Shown: positions 51,545-59,766 of the stretch, piece after piece
Numbering within the stretch: position 1 is the first letter of the stretch
Layout of the letters: each line of letters starts with the position of its first letter
DNA from: an uncultured Ruminococcus sp.
GTDB taxonomy: Bacteria; Bacillota; Clostridia; Oscillospirales; Acutalibacteraceae
Length of the DNA stretch: 64,000 nt
Direction of reading: 5' to 3'
NCBI GenBank assembly: GCA_902778175.1
Contig: CACYWT010000004.1
Location: 1 to 64,000 of the forward strand
The notes under the pieces: generated by a model
Databases searched by the model: none
What the model saw: only the letters and a program-made list of their open reading frames with translations
What the model was told of the DNA's origin: nothing
Program-made: the position numbers and the translations under genes

Positions 51545-52466
51545 ACTGTCCCACACCTCCTCCGACATTCATATTCCCCATTCGTGACAGGAAATAATCC
51601 TCATACCTTGCCTTTGTAACGCTTATCTCTGATACGAAAATATCCGATATAACAAGCTCGCGGTTTATATGCGCAGCCTGCCTTACATCTGTCCAGATAT
51701 CAAGGAAGTTATCATGTATTTCATAGCGGTTTGAACCGAATTTATCGAGAATGATCTTCAGCGCCTTCTGAGGATTGCTGCAGCAGATATGCAGATTATC
51801 CGCGCACCTCTCGTCAAGTTGCTCACGGGTCAGCTCCTCTACGAGCATACCCTGATTAATGATGCCGTAGACCGTAGAGATCTTTTCCAGTTCGCCCAGA
51901 AGATGACTTGAAATAAAGAAGGTGACTCCCATCTGTTTGTTTATATCCATTATCATATCTCTCACGCCCTTCATACCCATAGGGTCAAGGGCATTTACAG
52001 GTTCATCAAGCACAAGCAGTTCGGGGTGTCCGAGAAGCGCTATCGCAATACCAAGCCTTTGTTTCATACCGAGGGAAAAGGATTTCACCTTTTTATTTCC
52101 GATACCTGCAAGACCTACCATACTGAGAAGGTAACTGATCTCATTTTCGCTGCCTCCGCAGAGTATAGAAAACCGTTTCATATTTTCATAAGCGGTACAA
52201 TCGGTATAAAGTCCCGGTGATTCTATCAGCGAGCCTACTCTTTTCAGCATTTTCCTGTTTCCGGCAGTACCGAGCAGCTCGATCATTCCGCCGGAGGGGT
52301 TAAGCAGTCCAAGAACAAGTTTCATAGCAGTTGTCTTTCCCGAACCGTTAGGACCGATAAATCCGTAAATATCGCCGCGTCTGATATTGATACTAAGCTG
52401 ATTCACCGCGATCTTATATCCGAAATTTTTTGTCAGCCCGAAGGTTCTCAGCGCATATTCACTCAT
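51537..52466 (-). CDS. ABC transporter ATP-binding protein
   Basis: 309 residues. Walker A is GPNGSGKTT, the signature is SFSLGMKQRLGIAIALLG, Walker B LLVLDEPVNALDP, and the switch histidine follows in ISSHLLGELEK. A C-terminal extension (about 215-309) is like that of bacitracin/lantibiotic exporters (BcrA/LanF type). The start MSEYALR is preferred because GGAG lies 10 bases upstream, whereas an ATG four codons earlier touches it. A MITE-like element ends 28 nt upstream, so the operon promoter may lie within or beyond it. Confidence 0.9.
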   Translation of the reverse strand: MSEYALRTFGLTKNFGYKIAVNQLSINIRRGDIYGFIGPNGSGKTTAMKLVLGLLNPSGGMIELLGTAGNRKMLKRVGSLIESPGLYTDCTAYENMKRFSILCGGSENEISYLLSMVGLAGIGNKKVKSFSLGMKQRLGIAIALLGHPELLVLDEPVNALDPMGMKGVRDMIMDINKQMGVTFFISSHLLGELEKISTVYGIINQGMLVEELTREQLDERCADNLHICCSNPQKALKIILDKFGSNRYEIHDNFLDIWTDVRQAAHINRELVISDIFVSEISVTKARYEDYFLSRMGNMNVGGGVGQYV

Positions 52467-52493
52467 TCGCTCATTCATCTCCTTTTTGTTTTG

Positions 52494-52602
52494 GGCAATA
52501 CCGCACAAAGATAGTGCCGCAGATGCGCCGCCAATTTTTTCGTCAGAATGTGCAAAACGAGCGCAGTTAACCTGACGGTTATCAAGCGAGTTCGGTGTTG
52601 CC
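52494..52602. mobile_element. MITE-like element, 109-bp form
   Basis: GGCAATACCGCACAAAG at the left and CGGTGTTGCC at the right are the same termini as at 13859, and about 100 bp of the interior is nearly identical, but an ~80-bp right-hand segment is missing. It sits immediately upstream of the ABC exporter operon. The rest of the gap to leuB contains no gene. Confidence 0.78.
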
Positions 52603-52720
52603 TTTGCATATATAGTCGATCATAAAAGCCTTAAAAAATGATTTTACAGATACAGTATATCACAAAATAAAGAAAATGCCAACAGCTTTTTAAAATACTA
52701 TTGGCATATACTTTATGAAA

Positions 52721-53794
52721 TTATTTTATCAGCTTGCAGACTGCGTCGCCCATTCCGGAGGTGGAAACCTTTGTCATTCCCTCTGTCCAGATATCGGGAG
52801 TTCTTGTTGTATCAAGAACCTCGGAAACCGCTTTTTCTATCGCATCGGCAGCAGCCGGCTCATCAAGCGAATAACGCAGCATCATAGCGACGGAGAGGAT
52901 CGTTGCGAGCGGATTAGCGATACCCTGACCTGCAATATCGGGAGCGCTGCCGTGGATAGGCTCATACAGACCGAGCTTTGTGCTGTTCAGGCTTGCGGAA
53001 GCGAGCATACCGATAGATCCGCTTATCATGGACGCCTCATCGGAAAGTATATCTCCGAAAATATTTGAAGTAACGATAACGTCAAACTGTTTCGGATTGC
53101 GCACGAGCTGCATAGCGCAGTTGTCAACGTAAAGATGATTAAGCTCTACCTCAGGATATTCCTTGGAAAGCTCTATCATTGTCTTTCTCCACAGGCGTGA
53201 GGAATCAAGGACATTTGCCTTATCAACGCTTGTAAGCTTTTTATTTCTCTTCATAGCCATATCGAAAGCGACTCTTCCGATACGTTCGATCTCATTCACG
53301 TTATATTTTTCGGTATCGTAGGCAGCCGGAACGCCGTCCTCATCGAAATTGCCGCGCTTGCCGAAATAGATCCCTCCGGTCAGTTCACGGACGATCATTA
53401 TATCCATCGCGCCGCCGATAATTTCATCTTTAAGCGGAGAAGCAGCGCGCAGGGGTTCAAAAATAACCGCAGGGCGAAGATTCGCAAAAAGACCGAGCGC
53501 GCCGCGGATACCGAGAAGACCTGCTTCGGGGCGGTTATTGCCGGGCTGGGTATCCCATTTGGGACCGCCTACTGCTCCGAGAAGAACGCTGTCGCTTGCC
53601 TTACATTTATCAACAGTTTCCTGCGGAAGCGGAACTCCGGTCGCGTCGATAGCGCAGCCGCCGAGAAGCGCCTCGGTATAGTTTACGCCGAAACCGTATT
53701 TTTCCGCGGTAACGTCAAGCACCTTGACAGCCTCCGCCACGATCTCGGGGCCTATGCCGTCGCCTCTGAGCAATGTAATATTATAGTTTTTCAT
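52721..53794 (-). CDS. leuB: 3-isopropylmalate dehydrogenase
   Basis: 357 residues. LeuB oxidatively decarboxylates 3-isopropylmalate with NAD+ in leucine synthesis. Motifs: [72 protein letters not shown] and the NAD-binding [25 protein letters not shown] precedes the ATG by 8 bases. No other leu gene is adjacent. Confidence 0.97.
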   Translation of the reverse strand: MKNYNITLLRGDGIGPEIVAEAVKVLDVTAEKYGFGVNYTEALLGGCAIDATGVPLPQETVDKCKASDSVLLGAVGGPKWDTQPGNNRPEAGLLGIRGALGLFANLRPAVIFEPLRAASPLKDEIIGGAMDIMIVRELTGGIYFGKRGNFDEDGVPAAYDTEKYNVNEIERIGRVAFDMAMKRNKKLTSVDKANVLDSSRLWRKTMIELSKEYPEVELNHLYVDNCAMQLVRNPKQFDVIVTSNIFGDILSDEASMISGSIGMLASASLNSTKLGLYEPIHGSAPDIAGQGIANPLATILSVAMMLRYSLDEPAAADAIEKAVSEVLDTTRTPDIWTEGMTKVSTSGMGDAVCKLIK

Positions 53795-53950
53795 TTTTCA
53801 ACTCTCCTGTCGTAATTATCTTCCGGTATTATCCCGGATATTGCCTTAATTATAATTCTTATTTGCAGAATAGTCAAGCGCCAAAGGCTGCTGTCGGGTC
53901 GTTCTCACAGATATGCGGACTTTGCGCTGTTTCCGCAGAATGGGTTACTC

Positions 53951-53979
53951 TTGCAAATAGAAAATTTTTATAGTATTAT
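53951..53979 (+). promoter_or_regulatory. Promoter of the MORN-repeat gene
   Basis: TTGCAA (53951-53956), 17-bp spacer, TATTAT (53974-53979), about 42 bases before the start codon. Confidence 0.7.
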
Positions 53980-54020
53980 ATATAAGGATAATCAGCTTTG
54001 ATGATTGAGAGGGCTTGACT

Positions 54021-56684
54021 ATGGAATATTCATTGGTTCAGAAAGCAGATAAGGATATGATATTCTACGGAATATACTATACAGGAACGGAAATACAGGA
54101 CGGCAGCGATATGCTCTGCGCCGTCAGAAAGGAATATTTTGAATCGGGAAGAAAGCAGAAAAACCGCAGCAGCAAAAGCATCGGCGGCGCTCTGTACCGC
54201 AGCTCATATACAATTGAGGACGGCAAACCCCTGAAATGGAAAAAAATGATAGATTCACGTCTTGCGGAAAGAGTTGCTGTGGTCAATGACGGCTATTTCG
54301 TCGAGGCAGCCGACGAGGAACGCCGTCCGGTCAAAAGAATATATTTTGATAATACGCACAAGCTTCTCAGCGTGGAATTCTATACTCCGGGGAAAACAGA
54401 ACCCTTCTGCACCGTAACTCCCTCCGACGACGGTTCGAGCGCAGTGCTTGTCAAAAAACAAAACGGGAGCGCTTCTGTACTTTACCCGTTTGAATATCTT
54501 CTTGACAAGGCTATGACAGAAAAGCTCAATATAATCGCAGGAGAACCTCAGCTTTTCTGCGTCACAAGCAGCGGAAACTTCTATTTCTGCACGGAATCCG
54601 AAACCAAACAAAGAAAAAAAGCCCTCGATCATATAACTGAACGCGACGGAGATAATTCCCCTGCGTCAGATGACAGCGACCCGGTCAGCGCCGGATTTGA
54701 AGTGAATATCAGCGCTCTTGACGAAAAAAACACCGAAACAACACCTGCTCCCGTCAGGGAAGAAATACCCGAAAAAACCGATACCGTCAAAACAGATGAA
54801 ACTCCGTCCGCGCAGAAAAATGTCGTTCTCAAAAAGCCGGAGGAGGGCGCGCAGATAATTGCCGATATCCGTCCGGAACAGCAGGCTGCGCCTTCATCAA
54901 GAATACCGGCTCTGACGGTCGCTCCGTCAGCCGAATCCGAACAGGAACAGACCGTATGCGGATTTATGAAGGAATGTCCCTATGAGGCAACGGAAAAGCT
55001 CATCATCGAATCCGGCGGAAAACAGTATTTCTATTTCGGAGATACCGACGGCGACCGCCGCAGCGGAAACGGCAGAACAGCTATGTCCGACGGCAAAACA
55101 GCATACGAGGGCGGCTACCGCGATGATAAGCGCGAAGGCTTCGGAGTATATTATTTCAAATCCGGAAAGCTCTGCTATGCCGGAAACTGGAAACAGAACA
55201 AGCGCAGCGGCGTCGGAGCGGCTTTCTCTCCGAGCGACGGGGGAATATACGTCGGCAGATGGGAGGATAATTATACCGAGGGACTTGGCGCAAGCTTCGA
55301 CAAAGAAGGCAGACTTGTATATCTCGGAAAAACCTCTGACGGAAAGCGCTGCGGCGCAGGCGTTACTTATTCATATGAACGCGATACATTCTTTATCGGA
55401 AAATACAGGGACGGAGAATTTACCGGCGAAGGCACTCAGTTCGACAGCGACGGAAATATGCTTTATGTCGGCGGCTACGACAATAATATGCGTATCGGGA
55501 ACGGCACATCATATAAAGCCGACGGTACGGTGATATATACCGGTCAGTGGAAAAACAATCTCTACCACGGAGAGGGTACGCTTTATCTTGAGGACGGCTG
55601 TATCCTGCGCGGAAGTTTCCGCGACGGCAAGGCCTGCGGACAATGCTCACTTACCGACAGCCTCGGCAGACCTGTCTATACAGGCAGCTTTGCCGATGAT
55701 ACCTATAACGGCACAGGCAGACTCTATAACGAAACAGGAGGCTATGCGGAGGGAAGATTCGTCGGCGGCGAGCCTACCGGAGTATTCAATGAATACGACA
55801 GGGACAAGCAGCTTATCTACTGCGGCGAATGGACAGATATGCACCGCAACGGAAAAGGGATAGCATACCGCAGCGGCAAAAAAATATATGACGGAGAATT
55901 CTGCAACGATATTTATCACGGCAGCGGAAGACTTTACGAAAACGATATGCTCGTCTATGCGGGTAATTTCGACAACGGCATACGCAGCGGCACGGGTACT
56001 CAGTTCGATAATGAGGAGATCATCTATTTCGGTCAGTGGGAGGACAATAAGTACAACGGCTGCGGAATACTCTACCGCGACGGACAGCCGGCATATATCG
56101 GCTGTTTCAGGGACGGAAAAAGACAGGGCCGCATAAATAAAATACATAACGGCAGGATACGCTGTGAATCCGTATATGATGATGACAGATGCATTTATAC
56201 AAGGCTGTATTCCTCGGAAGGAATGATAACATATTACGGAAATGTAAGCGACGGAAAAAGAAACGGAATGGGCTGCTCCTTCAACAGCGACTGCGAAAAG
56301 GAATTTGAGGGCATATTCCGTGACAACGAAACAGAAAAGCCGATGCAGGTATTCCTTGCGGAGATAATGCCTCTGCCGGAATGTCCGGCTCTTGCCGATA
56401 CTGATTATGAGAAATACCGCTTTGCCCCGGCTTATGCGATAGAGCTGAATTTCGGCGGCGGCAGATATACCGGTCAGCTCAAAGACGGCAGACCGAACGG
56501 CAAGGGAACGGTACTATACAGGGATCACCGCTACACCGGTCGTTTTGCCTCGGGCAGCGCCTGCGGAAACGGTATCATATACAAGCCGGACGGCAGCGAG
56601 ATCACCGGAAATTTCACCTTTGCAGACGACGCCTCGGCAAAGACGACTCTGACATTCCGAGATGTAAACTACTATCTTCTCTGA
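54021..56684 (+). CDS. Large MORN-repeat protein
   Basis: 887 residues without signal peptide or membrane segment. An unrecognised N-terminal domain (1 to about 195) is followed by a disordered Asp/Glu/Pro/Thr-rich linker (about 200-325) and then some 20 MORN repeats of about 23 residues (for example YEGGYRDDKREGFGVYYF, YAGNWKQNKRSGVGAAF, YTGQWKNNLYHGEGTLYL) to the C-terminus. MORN repeats form an extended beta-sheet scaffold; bacterial examples are largely uncharacterised. The start is ATG 54021, six bases after an in-frame TTG. The HAD phosphatase gene follows 13 nt later, suggesting an operon. Confidence 0.88.
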   Translation: MEYSLVQKADKDMIFYGIYYTGTEIQDGSDMLCAVRKEYFESGRKQKNRSSKSIGGALYRSSYTIEDGKPLKWKKMIDSRLAERVAVVNDGYFVEAADEERRPVKRIYFDNTHKLLSVEFYTPGKTEPFCTVTPSDDGSSAVLVKKQNGSASVLYPFEYLLDKAMTEKLNIIAGEPQLFCVTSSGNFYFCTESETKQRKKALDHITERDGDNSPASDDSDPVSAGFEVNISALDEKNTETTPAPVREEIPEKTDTVKTDETPSAQKNVVLKKPEEGAQIIADIRPEQQAAPSSRIPALTVAPSAESEQEQTVCGFMKECPYEATEKLIIESGGKQYFYFGDTDGDRRSGNGRTAMSDGKTAYEGGYRDDKREGFGVYYFKSGKLCYAGNWKQNKRSGVGAAFSPSDGGIYVGRWEDNYTEGLGASFDKEGRLVYLGKTSDGKRCGAGVTYSYERDTFFIGKYRDGEFTGEGTQFDSDGNMLYVGGYDNNMRIGNGTSYKADGTVIYTGQWKNNLYHGEGTLYLEDGCILRGSFRDGKACGQCSLTDSLGRPVYTGSFADDTYNGTGRLYNETGGYAEGRFVGGEPTGVFNEYDRDKQLIYCGEWTDMHRNGKGIAYRSGKKIYDGEFCNDIYHGSGRLYENDMLVYAGNFDNGIRSGTGTQFDNEEIIYFGQWEDNKYNGCGILYRDGQPAYIGCFRDGKRQGRINKIHNGRIRCESVYDDDRCIYTRLYSSEGMITYYGNVSDGKRNGMGCSFNSDCEKEFEGIFRDNETEKPMQVFLAEIMPLPECPALADTDYEKYRFAPAYAIELNFGGGRYTGQLKDGRPNGKGTVLYRDHRYTGRFASGSACGNGIIYKPDGSEITGNFTFADDASAKTTLTFRDVNYYLL

Positions 56685-56697
56685 AAGGAGGGCTGAT

Positions 56698-57522
56698 ATG
56701 AAAACACTGTATATTTCCGATCTCGACGGAACGCTGCTGGACAAAAGCGCACGTCTTTCGGACAGAAGCGCGGAAATAATCGGCAGGCTTATCGGGAAAG
56801 GACTGCTTTTCACCATAGCCACCGCGAGAAGTCTTTCCTCGCTGCATATACTGAAAAAGCTTGATATCCGTCTGCCCTGCGTACAGCTCAACGGAGTTCT
56901 GACATACGATTTTTCCAAAGGGGAATATACCGGCTGCATACCGATCATTCCGGAAGATGCGCGCTCGGTCATAAAAGTGCTGAGAAAGCATGACAGAATG
57001 TCGTTCGTATATAAGGCTGATGTGCAGTACGGCATACACGTTGAATTTGAAAGGCTTACGAATGATGTTGAGCGTGAATTTTTCGAGGCGCGCAGGGATC
57101 AGGATTATAAAAGCTTTGAACAAACCGGAGAGATCACAGTTTCGGACGATGACAAGGTGATATATTTCACGATGGTAGACCGCCGCGAAAAGCTCCTGCC
57201 CATTCATGAGGAGCTCGGAGCCATTGCCGGAATACGCTCGACGCTTTACAGCGATAATTATTCCGATATGTATTTTCTTGAGGTTTTCAGCAGCTCTGCG
57301 ACAAAGGCTGCCGGAATGAAGAAAATAAAAGAGCAGCTCGGCGCGGACAGGGTCGTTGCCTTCGGGGACAATCTCAATGATATAGAAATGCTGCAAAGCG
57401 CCGATCTCGGAATAGCGGTAGGCGATGCGGTAGAACAGACAAAGCAGGCAGCCGGCCTGATAATCGGAAACAGCTTTGAGGACGGAGTAGCCCTGTATCT
57501 TGAAAAGGCTTTCAAAGAATAA
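56698..57522 (+). CDS. Cof-type HAD-IIB phosphatase
   Basis: 274 residues. HAD motif I is YISDLDGTLLDKSA at the N-terminus, motif II FTIATARS, the type IIB cap lies in the middle, and motif IV is VAFGDNLNDIEMLQSADLGIAVGDAVEQTK. Members dephosphorylate sugar phosphates, FMN or pyridoxal phosphate; this one cannot be assigned. AAAGGAGG lies 6-7 bases before the ATG, 13 nt after the MORN gene. It ends at a strong terminator. Confidence 0.92.
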   Translation: MKTLYISDLDGTLLDKSARLSDRSAEIIGRLIGKGLLFTIATARSLSSLHILKKLDIRLPCVQLNGVLTYDFSKGEYTGCIPIIPEDARSVIKVLRKHDRMSFVYKADVQYGIHVEFERLTNDVEREFFEARRDQDYKSFEQTGEITVSDDDKVIYFTMVDRREKLLPIHEELGAIAGIRSTLYSDNYSDMYFLEVFSSSATKAAGMKKIKEQLGADRVVAFGDNLNDIEMLQSADLGIAVGDAVEQTKQAAGLIIGNSFEDGVALYLEKAFKE

Positions 57523-57540
57523 AAGTGATAATAAACGAAA

Positions 57541-57584
57541 ACGGGACGCTCCGGCAAAAACGAGCGTCCCGTTATATTTTGTTT
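57541..57584. terminator. Terminator between HAD phosphatase and toxin-antitoxin module 1
   Basis: ACGGGACGCT pairs perfectly with AGCGTCCCGT around a 12-nt loop, followed by TATATTTTGTTTT on the plus strand. The two flanking genes converge on it. Confidence 0.92.
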
Positions 57585-57857
57585 TCAGAAAAGATCGCTG
57601 TGAGTTTCGGTTCTGGTCAGCGTCAATACAAGCTCCTTATTTTTGATCTGATAGATCAAAAGCCAATCGGGTGTTATATGACATTCGCGGCAGTCTGCAT
57701 AATCGCCTCTGAGAGCATGATCCTTATATTTTTCCGGAAGAGATTGTTCATTTACAAGAAGCTCGATTACTCTTTCGAGCAGTCGGATATCATATCCTCG
57801 TTTCACAATACGCTTGAAATCCTTTTTGAATGTTGTTTCATACCTGATCGTCAGCAT
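57585..57857 (-). CDS. YafQ/RelE-type mRNA interferase toxin, module 1
   Basis: 90 residues. YafQ-family toxins cleave mRNA on the ribosome. Visible family features are YETTFKKDFKRIVKRGYDIRLLERVIELL, the basic-acidic core DHALRGDYADCRECHITPDWLLIYQI, and the C-terminal ETHSDLF containing the conserved His. GGAGG lies 6 bases before the ATG, which overlaps the antitoxin by 20 nt. The sequence is clearly related to the toxin of module 3 (59060) but diverged. Confidence 0.92.
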   Translation of the reverse strand: MLTIRYETTFKKDFKRIVKRGYDIRLLERVIELLVNEQSLPEKYKDHALRGDYADCRECHITPDWLLIYQIKNKELVLTLTRTETHSDLF

Positions 57858-58116
57858 ACAGATCCTCCATTAGTTCAGTAACCGAATGGAACTCCCGACT
57901 TAAACCGATATCGTTCCTGACATTTTCTATAGCCCTCCTCGTTTTATCATTAGGAGCCTCGGTCGTCAGCTCAAAAGGTATCCTCTGCTCTCTTACAACA
58001 GTTTTTGCGAAAATATTGAATGCTGCGCTTACCGACAGACCTATCTCCTGACAAAACTTATCAAAAGCGTTCTTTGTAGCTTCGTCCATCCTTATATTAA
58101 CATTAGTCTGTGCCAT
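57838..58116 (-). CDS. RelB/DinJ-type antitoxin, module 1
   Basis: 92 residues. An N-terminal ribbon-helix-helix DNA-binding domain (TNVNIRMDEATKNAFDKFCQEIGLSVSAAFNIFAKTVVREQRIPFEL) marks the RelB/DinJ family; the acidic C-terminus (HSVTELMEDLYADDQV) would wrap the toxin. AGGAGG precedes the ATG. Such antitoxins repress their own operon. The 166-bp element at 58151-58316 separates this gene from its promoter. Confidence 0.92.
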   Translation of the reverse strand: MAQTNVNIRMDEATKNAFDKFCQEIGLSVSAAFNIFAKTVVREQRIPFELTTEAPNDKTRRAIENVRNDIGLSREFHSVTELMEDLYADDQV

Positions 58117-58150
58117 ATAATATTCCTCCTTATTATTTTCTAATGATATT

Positions 58151-58316
58151 TAGCTGATTGTAAAAGTCAAAAATCATCTGTTTATGCGGATTATGGTATT
58201 TACATTTTTACAATTTTCTCCGCTTTTCAAAGCTTTTCGGGATTTGGCGAGGTGTCAGCCCGCCTGCGGCGTGCTGACGACCTTTCGCCGTTCTTTCGCC
58301 GTTTTACAATCGGCTG
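58151..58316. mobile_element. 166-bp MITE-like insertion flanked by a perfect 16-bp direct repeat
   Basis: The 16-mer ATTTTCTAATGATATT occurs at 58135-58150 and again at 58317-58332, immediately outside the ends TAGCTGATTGTAAAA and TTTTACAATCGGCTG, which are inverted repeats with two mismatches. No transposase is encoded. It separates the consensus promoter at 58330-58358 from the antitoxin start. The gap 58117-58429 contains no gene. Confidence 0.72.
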
Positions 58317-58329
58317 ATTTTCTAATGAT

Positions 58330-58358
58330 ATTATATGCTGTTTGTATGCGTTTGTCAA
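58330..58358 (-). promoter_or_regulatory. Promoter of toxin-antitoxin module 1
   Basis: Minus-strand TTGACA (58353-58358), exactly 17 bp, TATAAT (58330-58335). The start point would lie in the right copy of the 16-bp direct repeat, so the 166-bp element is transcribed as part of the leader. Confidence 0.88.
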
Positions 58359-58399
58359 TATACTTCTATTATAATAATAGTAATATTATAGAATAAGCA

Positions 58400-58429
58400 T
58401 AGCATCTCCTGCTTTTATTGGAAGCAGGA
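58400..58429. repeat. Module-border repeat R1
   Basis: GCATCTCCTGCTTTTATTGG and the following AAGCAGGAT form a terminator-like hairpin (CCTGCTT/AAGCAGG) directly after the Doc stop codon. Related 29-nt sequences border the next module at 59030 and 59692. Confidence 0.7.
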
Positions 58430-58816
58430 TCATTTCATTTTAGCTTCAAAGCTCCTGATCCATTTCAGAATATCATCATAGTCAGATTCTCCTGAAGCAA
58501 CAGCAAGTCCGAGAGTTATTACATCATCATTGGAAGGTGAAATATGTATACCGTTCATTTCAAGAAATGTCAGCATCACATACATTCCTATGCGTTTGTT
58601 TCCATCCACAAAGGCATGATTTGAAATAAGTGAAAAGCCAAGCTTTGCAGCCTTTTCTTCTTTTGATGGGAAAAGCTCCTCACCGCCAAAGGTCTGATAT
58701 GCAGATTCGAATGCGCTTTCAAGGAGTCCATAATCTCTGATTCCTGCGTCTCCGCCCGTTTCCTGTGCGATCAACTGATGCAGAAGGAGAATCTTTTCCT
58801 GAGTGAATTTAATCAT
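58430..58816 (-). CDS. doc: Doc-type (Fic fold) toxin, module 2
   Basis: 128 residues. Doc toxins inactivate elongation factor Tu by phosphorylation. The Fic-like signature is HAFVDGNKRIG, with the earlier GLLESAFESAYQTFGGEELFPS typical of the death-on-curing family, and normal length. The ATG overlaps the preceding gene by 4 nt (ATGA). It ends at repeat R1. Confidence 0.92.
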   Translation of the reverse strand: MIKFTQEKILLLHQLIAQETGGDAGIRDYGLLESAFESAYQTFGGEELFPSKEEKAAKLGFSLISNHAFVDGNKRIGMYVMLTFLEMNGIHISPSNDDVITLGLAVASGESDYDDILKWIRSFEAKMK

Positions 58817-58992
58817 TTAGCAAGCTCCTCAAATGCTTTGTGGTACTTTTCTAATATATGTTTAGATACCAGGTCGAATTTCTTATCATCATTATTGCCT
58901 TCCGGTAAACTTAGCAAAAATCTGATAACCTCATCCAAGTATTCCTCGGGAATAATATCAATTATACTCTTTGCATATTCTTTTTCACTCAT
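58813..58992 (-). CDS. Probable antitoxin of the Doc module
   Basis: 59 residues beginning MSEKEYAKSIIDIIPEEYLD, helical and acidic, with LPEGNNDDKKFDLVSKHILEKYHKAFEELAK at the C-terminus. It is not a recognisable Phd; the C-terminal half (a conserved-looking segment before YHKAFEELA) would be expected to contact the Doc active site. The call rests on size, position and 4-nt overlap with doc. The start is set by GGAGG 8 bases upstream. Confidence 0.78.
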   Translation of the reverse strand: MSEKEYAKSIIDIIPEEYLDEVIRFLLSLPEGNNDDKKFDLVSKHILEKYHKAFEELAK

Positions 58993-59029
58993 TGTTAAAA
59001 CCTCCATAAGCTGCTATAATACCAGCATC

Positions 59030-59058
59030 GCATCACCTATGTTTACGGGAAGCAGGAA
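59030..59058. repeat. Module-border repeat R2
   Basis: GCATCACCTATGTTTACGGG followed by AAGCAGGAA, lying directly after the stop of the module 3 toxin. Alignable with R1 (58400) and R3 (59692). Confidence 0.7.
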
Positions 59059-59059
59059 A

Positions 59060-59338
59060 TCAGAACAGGTCACTGTGAGTTCCCGTACGTATAAGCTCCA
59101 ATACCAATCTGTGAGCGTAAACCTTGTATATCAACAGCCAATCAGGCTTGATATGACATTCTCTCATATTTTTATAATTTCTCGACTTCTCAAGAGCATG
59201 ATCTCTGTTTTTATCGGGTAGCGGTTGCTCATTCGCCAGCATAGAAATAACATTTGTCAATTCCTGTATATCACAGCCTCGTTTCACAGCAAGCTTATAG
59301 TCTTTTTTAAACTGTCCTGTGAATTCTATTTTAAGCAT
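59060..59338 (-). CDS. YafQ/RelE-type mRNA interferase toxin, module 3
   Basis: 92 residues. FTGQFKKDYKLAVKRGCDIQELTNVISML, then DHALEKSRNYKNMRECHIKPDWLLIYKV and the ending GTHSDLF mark it as YafQ family, the same type as module 1. The conserved His in the ECHI(K/T)PDW and THSDLF motifs are present. It overlaps its antitoxin by 8 nt. The stop codon abuts border repeat R2. Confidence 0.93.
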   Translation of the reverse strand: MLKIEFTGQFKKDYKLAVKRGCDIQELTNVISMLANEQPLPDKNRDHALEKSRNYKNMRECHIKPDWLLIYKVYAHRLVLELIRTGTHSDLF

Positions 59339-59597
59339 TTAGGGCCTCCATCAGATCATCTACATTGTCAAAGGGACCATATACATCGCTGCCACTTTCA
59401 GCTGATTCCATTGCAGACAGAGTAATATTGTTCGGAACGTCCGCAGTAATTTCAAAGGGTATAGACTTAGTTCTTATCGACTGACGAAGAAAAATGTTGA
59501 CCGCAGTTGATAAATCCATACCAAGCTGGGCAAACAACTCCTGAGCCTGCTTTTTCACCTCGGCATCTATACTGATATTTGCGCTTACCTTTGCCAT
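59331..59597 (-). CDS. RelB/DinJ-type antitoxin, module 3
   Basis: 88 residues. The ribbon-helix-helix start is KVSANISIDAEVKKQAQELFAQLGMDLSTAVNIFLRQSIRTKSIPFEI, typical DinJ, and the C-terminus is acidic (GSDVYGPFDNVDDLMEALNA). AAGGAG precedes the ATG. A consensus promoter lies 32 bases upstream. It probably represses its own transcription, as is usual for the family. Confidence 0.93.
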   Translation of the reverse strand: MAKVSANISIDAEVKKQAQELFAQLGMDLSTAVNIFLRQSIRTKSIPFEITADVPNNITLSAMESAESGSDVYGPFDNVDDLMEALNA

Positions 59598-59628
59598 AAT
59601 ATCAACTCCTTATGATTTCTTTATAGAT

Positions 59629-59657
59629 ATTATACTTCATAACAAGTGAAATGTCAA
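59629..59657 (-). promoter_or_regulatory. Promoter of toxin-antitoxin module 3
   Basis: Minus-strand TTGACA (59652-59657), 17-bp spacer, TATAAT (59629-59634). Confidence 0.88.
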
Positions 59658-59691
59658 TATGATATAAGTATATTATAATCATAAAATGCAC

Positions 59692-59721
59692 ATACTATCT
59701 CCTATGTTTACGGGACGCATG
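59692..59721. repeat. Module-border repeat R3
   Basis: CTATCTCCTATGTTTACGGG followed by ACGCATGAT, upstream of the module 3 promoter. It aligns with R1 and R2; spacing between copies is about 630 and 660 bases. Confidence 0.65.
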
Positions 59722-59766
59722 ATTTTTGTTCTTCGTTCGTATTATATCATTTTTTCATCTGAACTG

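Noticed and set aside
58400-59721. R1-R3 repeats as a short CRISPR or integron attC array
   Set aside because: Only three imperfect copies separated by whole operons, no conserved attC structure and no integrase in view; kept as border repeats only.
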